From CAWUJK01 sp964586815 (GTDB taxonomy: Bacteria > Patescibacteriota > Gracilibacteria > BD1-5 > UBA6164), in the NCBI GenBank assembly GCA_964586815.1, contig CAZPIB010000030.1:1-10587 (forward strand): a DNA stretch of 10,587 bases, read 5' to 3'. The notes beneath the pieces are model-generated. The model searched no databases. It had not been told where the DNA came from and saw only the letters and a list, made by a program, of their open reading frames with translations. A program made the position numbers and the translations under genes. Below are positions 8,839 to 10,587 of this stretch, in pieces (position 1 is the first letter of the stretch; the number at the start of each line of letters is the position of its first letter).

Positions 8839-9207
8839 ATGGCTGATTTATGTAAAAATGCTTCAAGCATTATGGATTTAGTAAAAGAATTATCTATTGT
8901 TGAATTAAATGATTTAGTTATTGCAATGGAAGAAGAATTTGGTGTTTCTGCTGCTGCTCCAGTTATGATGGCTAATGCTTGAGCTGAAGATGCTGGACCA
9001 TCAACTAAAACTGTTAAATTAACTTCTGCAGGTGCTTCTAAAATTGCTGTTATTAAAGTAATTAGAGAAATTACTGGTCTTGGTTTAAAAGAAGCTAAAT
9101 GATTAGCAGATAATGGATGAGCAATTAAAGAAGATTGTGAAGCTGCTGAAGCTGATGAACTTAAAGCTAAATTAGAAGAAGCTGGTGCTTCTGTTGAGTT
9201 AAAATAA
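8839..9207 (+). CDS. rplL: 50S ribosomal protein L7/L12 (bL12)
   Basis: A 122-aa stalk protein that recruits translation GTPases to the ribosome. An N-terminal dimerisation/L10-binding domain (about 1-35, ending LVIAMEEEFGVSAAAPV) is followed by an Ala/Gly-rich hinge (about 43-52) and the globular C-terminal domain with KIAVIKVIREITGLGLKEAK and a final EEAGASVELK. The factor-binding helix is intact. Three UGA codons encode Gly (hinge NAGAE, EAKGLAD and NGGA). Two cysteines (near residues 5 and 94) are unusual for this family. The start is preceded only by A/T sequence. A terminator follows 8 bases after the stop. Confidence 0.96.
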
Positions 9208-9214
9208 TTACTCA

Positions 9215-9240
9215 AAAAAAATCACTTATGTGATTTTTTT
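9215..9240 (+). terminator. Intrinsic terminator after rplL
   Basis: Seven A plus ATCAC-type stem strand (9215-9225), loop TTAT, and GTGATTTTTTT (9230-9240) form an 11-bp stem ending in a U-tract. It would end the rplJ-rplL transcript, but it stops only 5 bases before the tRNA gene. Confidence 0.8.
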
Positions 9241-9245
9241 ATTAT

Positions 9246-9319
9246 TCAGAATTAGCCAAGTGGTAAGGCAAGGGACTCTGAATCCCTGATCATAGGTTCG
9301 AATCCTATATTCTGAACCA
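9246..9319 (+). tRNA. tRNA-Gln (anticodon CUG), CCA encoded
   Basis: A full cloverleaf is visible: acceptor TCAGAAT/ATTCTGA (7 bp), D stem GCC/GGC with GG in the loop, anticodon stem AGGGA/TCCCT with loop CTCTGAA, 4-nt variable loop, T stem ATAGG/CCTAT with loop TTCGAAT, discriminator A and genomic CCA (9317-9319). The anticodon CTG is at 9278-9280 and reads CAG. The U1-A72 first pair is a known glutamine-tRNA feature. CAG is the minority Gln codon here (CAA dominates), so a UUG isoacceptor should exist elsewhere. It converges with the minus-strand gene that follows. Confidence 0.95.
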
Positions 9320-9342
9320 TATTAAAAAACTTAAAATTTTTT

Positions 9343-10479
9343 TTATTTTGAAAAGAAAATCTCAGAAAATCTAGAAATAAATTGACCATCTTTATTTATT
9401 AATATATCACTTCATAGATATTTAATAATATTTTCCTCACTATCATCTATAGTATTTATATAGATATGATTATTTGTATCTAAATCAAGTCCTGTAATTT
9501 TATATAAAATTACTCAAGTTCAAGAAGATCTAACAAAAATTGCATAATCTTTATTTTTAAAATCAAAACTATAAGCAGATCAAGTAGAATTTAGTAAACT
9601 TAAATCATTTTGTAAATATCAAATACTTCAAGTAGAGCTAGAAAATACTTTTGAACTTAAGACATATAATTCATTAAAACTTGAGTATCTATATCTATCA
9701 AATTCTACTACTTTTATATCATAGGCTTTATCTATATCTAAAAATAAAGATCAACTTGAGACTTTTCAAATATTTGATACTAAAGATCAAGTATTATTTG
9801 TATTTCAATCTATATATTCTATATTTCTTTCATTATTCCAAAATACTTTTCTTAGTCAATACATAGGAGGAATATATCAAATAATTGTTCTTCTGGCTAA
9901 ATCATCATTATCTAAAAAGTTATTTGGATAATTAATATTTCAAGTAGAGCTTCATCTATAATCATCACTATTTAAATTATCATCAATTAAGTCTCAAGTT
10001 TGTAAGTAAGCTGAAAAATCTATTCTAGTAGAATCAGTATCTATAAAATATCAGATTCAATTAACAAGATTAATTGTACTTAAGTTATATGAGGCATAAC
10101 TAAGCTCAGTTGAGTCACTATTAAAGTAAATATGTAAACTATTTGTATTATAGCTTCCTGAACAAAAAACTGTAGAATCAGTGATATATAAAATAGTATC
10201 AATAATTCAACTACTAGTTGCTGAACTCATATTAACAAAAGTAGGGCAAGATATATTATCTATAAATCAAGATCAATCCGTATTTAAATACCTACTATAA
10301 TCAGTATTAATTTTTCAATCATGAACAATATTTCTCATAAGTTTTACCTCTATATTATAGTATGATTTATTATTTAATAACTGAGAATGACTACTTATAA
10401 CAATTACTGCTAGTAAAAGTGATAAACTTGTAAGAATTAACACATAAATTATTACTGATGCTCTATTATTTAGTCTCAT
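9343..10479 (-). CDS. Membrane-anchored pilin-like surface protein (hypothetical)
   Basis: A 378-aa protein, open only with UGA as Gly: 21 of its 24 glycines are UGA. The N-terminus has a short basic stretch (MRLNNR) then one hydrophobic helix at about 8-28 (VIIYVLILTSLSLLLAVIVI). This resembles the N-terminal anchor of type IV pilin-like and PilX-like minor pilins, but without the classic prepilin cleavage motif followed by Glu5. The rest is a Ser/Asn/Asp/Thr-rich exported-type domain with just two cysteines (C78 and C106), which could form one disulfide. No catalytic motif is recognisable. The start ATG has no Shine-Dalgarno sequence and lies one base after the stop of an upstream open frame, suggesting an operon. 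It converges on the tRNA/rplL unit; the 3' gap is 23 bases. A role in pili or cell-surface attachment is inference from architecture. Confidence 0.8.
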
Positions 10480-10480
10480 A

Positions 10481-10587
10481 TTAAAAATATATATTAAGTT
10501 TTAATAAATTATCTGTTTTTAAAAAATTCCAATAACTTCATTTATTATTTTTTATAAAAATAGGATTTATCTCCATACTAAATTCAA
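10481..10587 (-). CDS. Possible 3' end of an upstream gene (partial)
   Basis: With UGA as Gly, one minus-strand frame is open from the window edge to a TAA at 10483-10481 (34 codons, one UGA). The visible end reads EINPIFIKNNKGSYWNF followed by a short Leu/Asn-rich tail. The stop is separated by a single base from the ATG of the pilin-like gene, a typical operon junction. No family is recognisable. In AT-rich DNA with only TAA/TAG stops, a frame this long can occur by chance, so it may be non-coding leader. Confidence 0.4.

Noticed and set aside
8823..9215. Minus-strand open frame of 130 codons over rplL.
   Set aside because: It is the exact antisense of the Ala-rich L7/L12 gene; the plus-strand protein explains all of it.
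9681..9866. Plus-strand Tyr/Leu-rich open frame of 61 codons.
   Set aside because: It lies opposite the 378-aa minus-strand gene, which uses UGA as Gly like its neighbours; the plus-strand frame is a by-product of AT-rich sequence.
231..10587. A DGR template repeat or reverse transcriptase elsewhere in the window.
   Set aside because: I looked for an A-rich near-copy of 111-227 and for a reverse-transcriptase reading frame on both strands and saw neither; they would have to lie outside the window.

Overview
This window reads as a stretch of chromosome from a Candidate Phyla Radiation bacterium of the Absconditabacteria (SR1) / Gracilibacteria (BD1-5) type. UGA is read as glycine (translation table 25). 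With UGA as a stop, every gene shatters; with UGA as Gly, full-length RpoB, RpoC, L10 and L7/L12 appear, with in-frame UGA at invariant glycines. By my count there are about 39 in rpoB, about 52 in rpoC, 3 each in rplJ and rplL, and 21 in a pilin-like gene. The DNA is very AT-rich and extremely poor in CpG. Almost all arginines are AGA/AGG, and no gene start has a recognisable Shine-Dalgarno sequence. The sequence alone does not tell me which of the two phyla it comes from.

Layout: (1) 1-230, the 3' end of a gene cut by the window edge. Its C-terminus matches the FGE/C-type-lectin-fold proteins ending in GFRCV that are typical targets of diversity-generating retroelements (DGRs). (2) 231-458, a 228-base intergenic region with a GC-rich 12-bp inverted repeat, an intrinsic terminator and a candidate rpoB promoter. 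(3) 459-8002, rpoB then rpoC, same strand, 59 bases apart. (4) 8003-8215, a candidate promoter, an L10-type leader RNA and a strong terminator-like attenuator. (5) 8216-9207, rplJ and rplL. (6) 9215-9319, a terminator followed 5 bases later by tRNA-Gln(CUG). (7) 9343-10587 on the minus strand, a 378-aa membrane-anchored pilin-like protein, preceded by the probable 3' end of another gene one base upstream.

How the genes work together: rpoB/rpoC make the two large subunits of RNA polymerase, and rplJ/rplL make the ribosomal stalk. Most bacteria have rplJ-rplL upstream of rpoB-rpoC; here the blocks are swapped. The L10 leader sits directly in front of rplJ, so stalk synthesis could be autoregulated by L10 without affecting RNA polymerase synthesis.

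The most interesting signal is at the left edge. The last ~38 codons of the first gene carry two blocks of codons that all end in T or C, next to a conserved AGIFAL segment and a GFRCV end, followed by a GC-rich inverted repeat shortly after the stop. This is the layout of a DGR variable region with its downstream hairpin. The reverse transcriptase and template repeat are not in this window, so this remains an inference.
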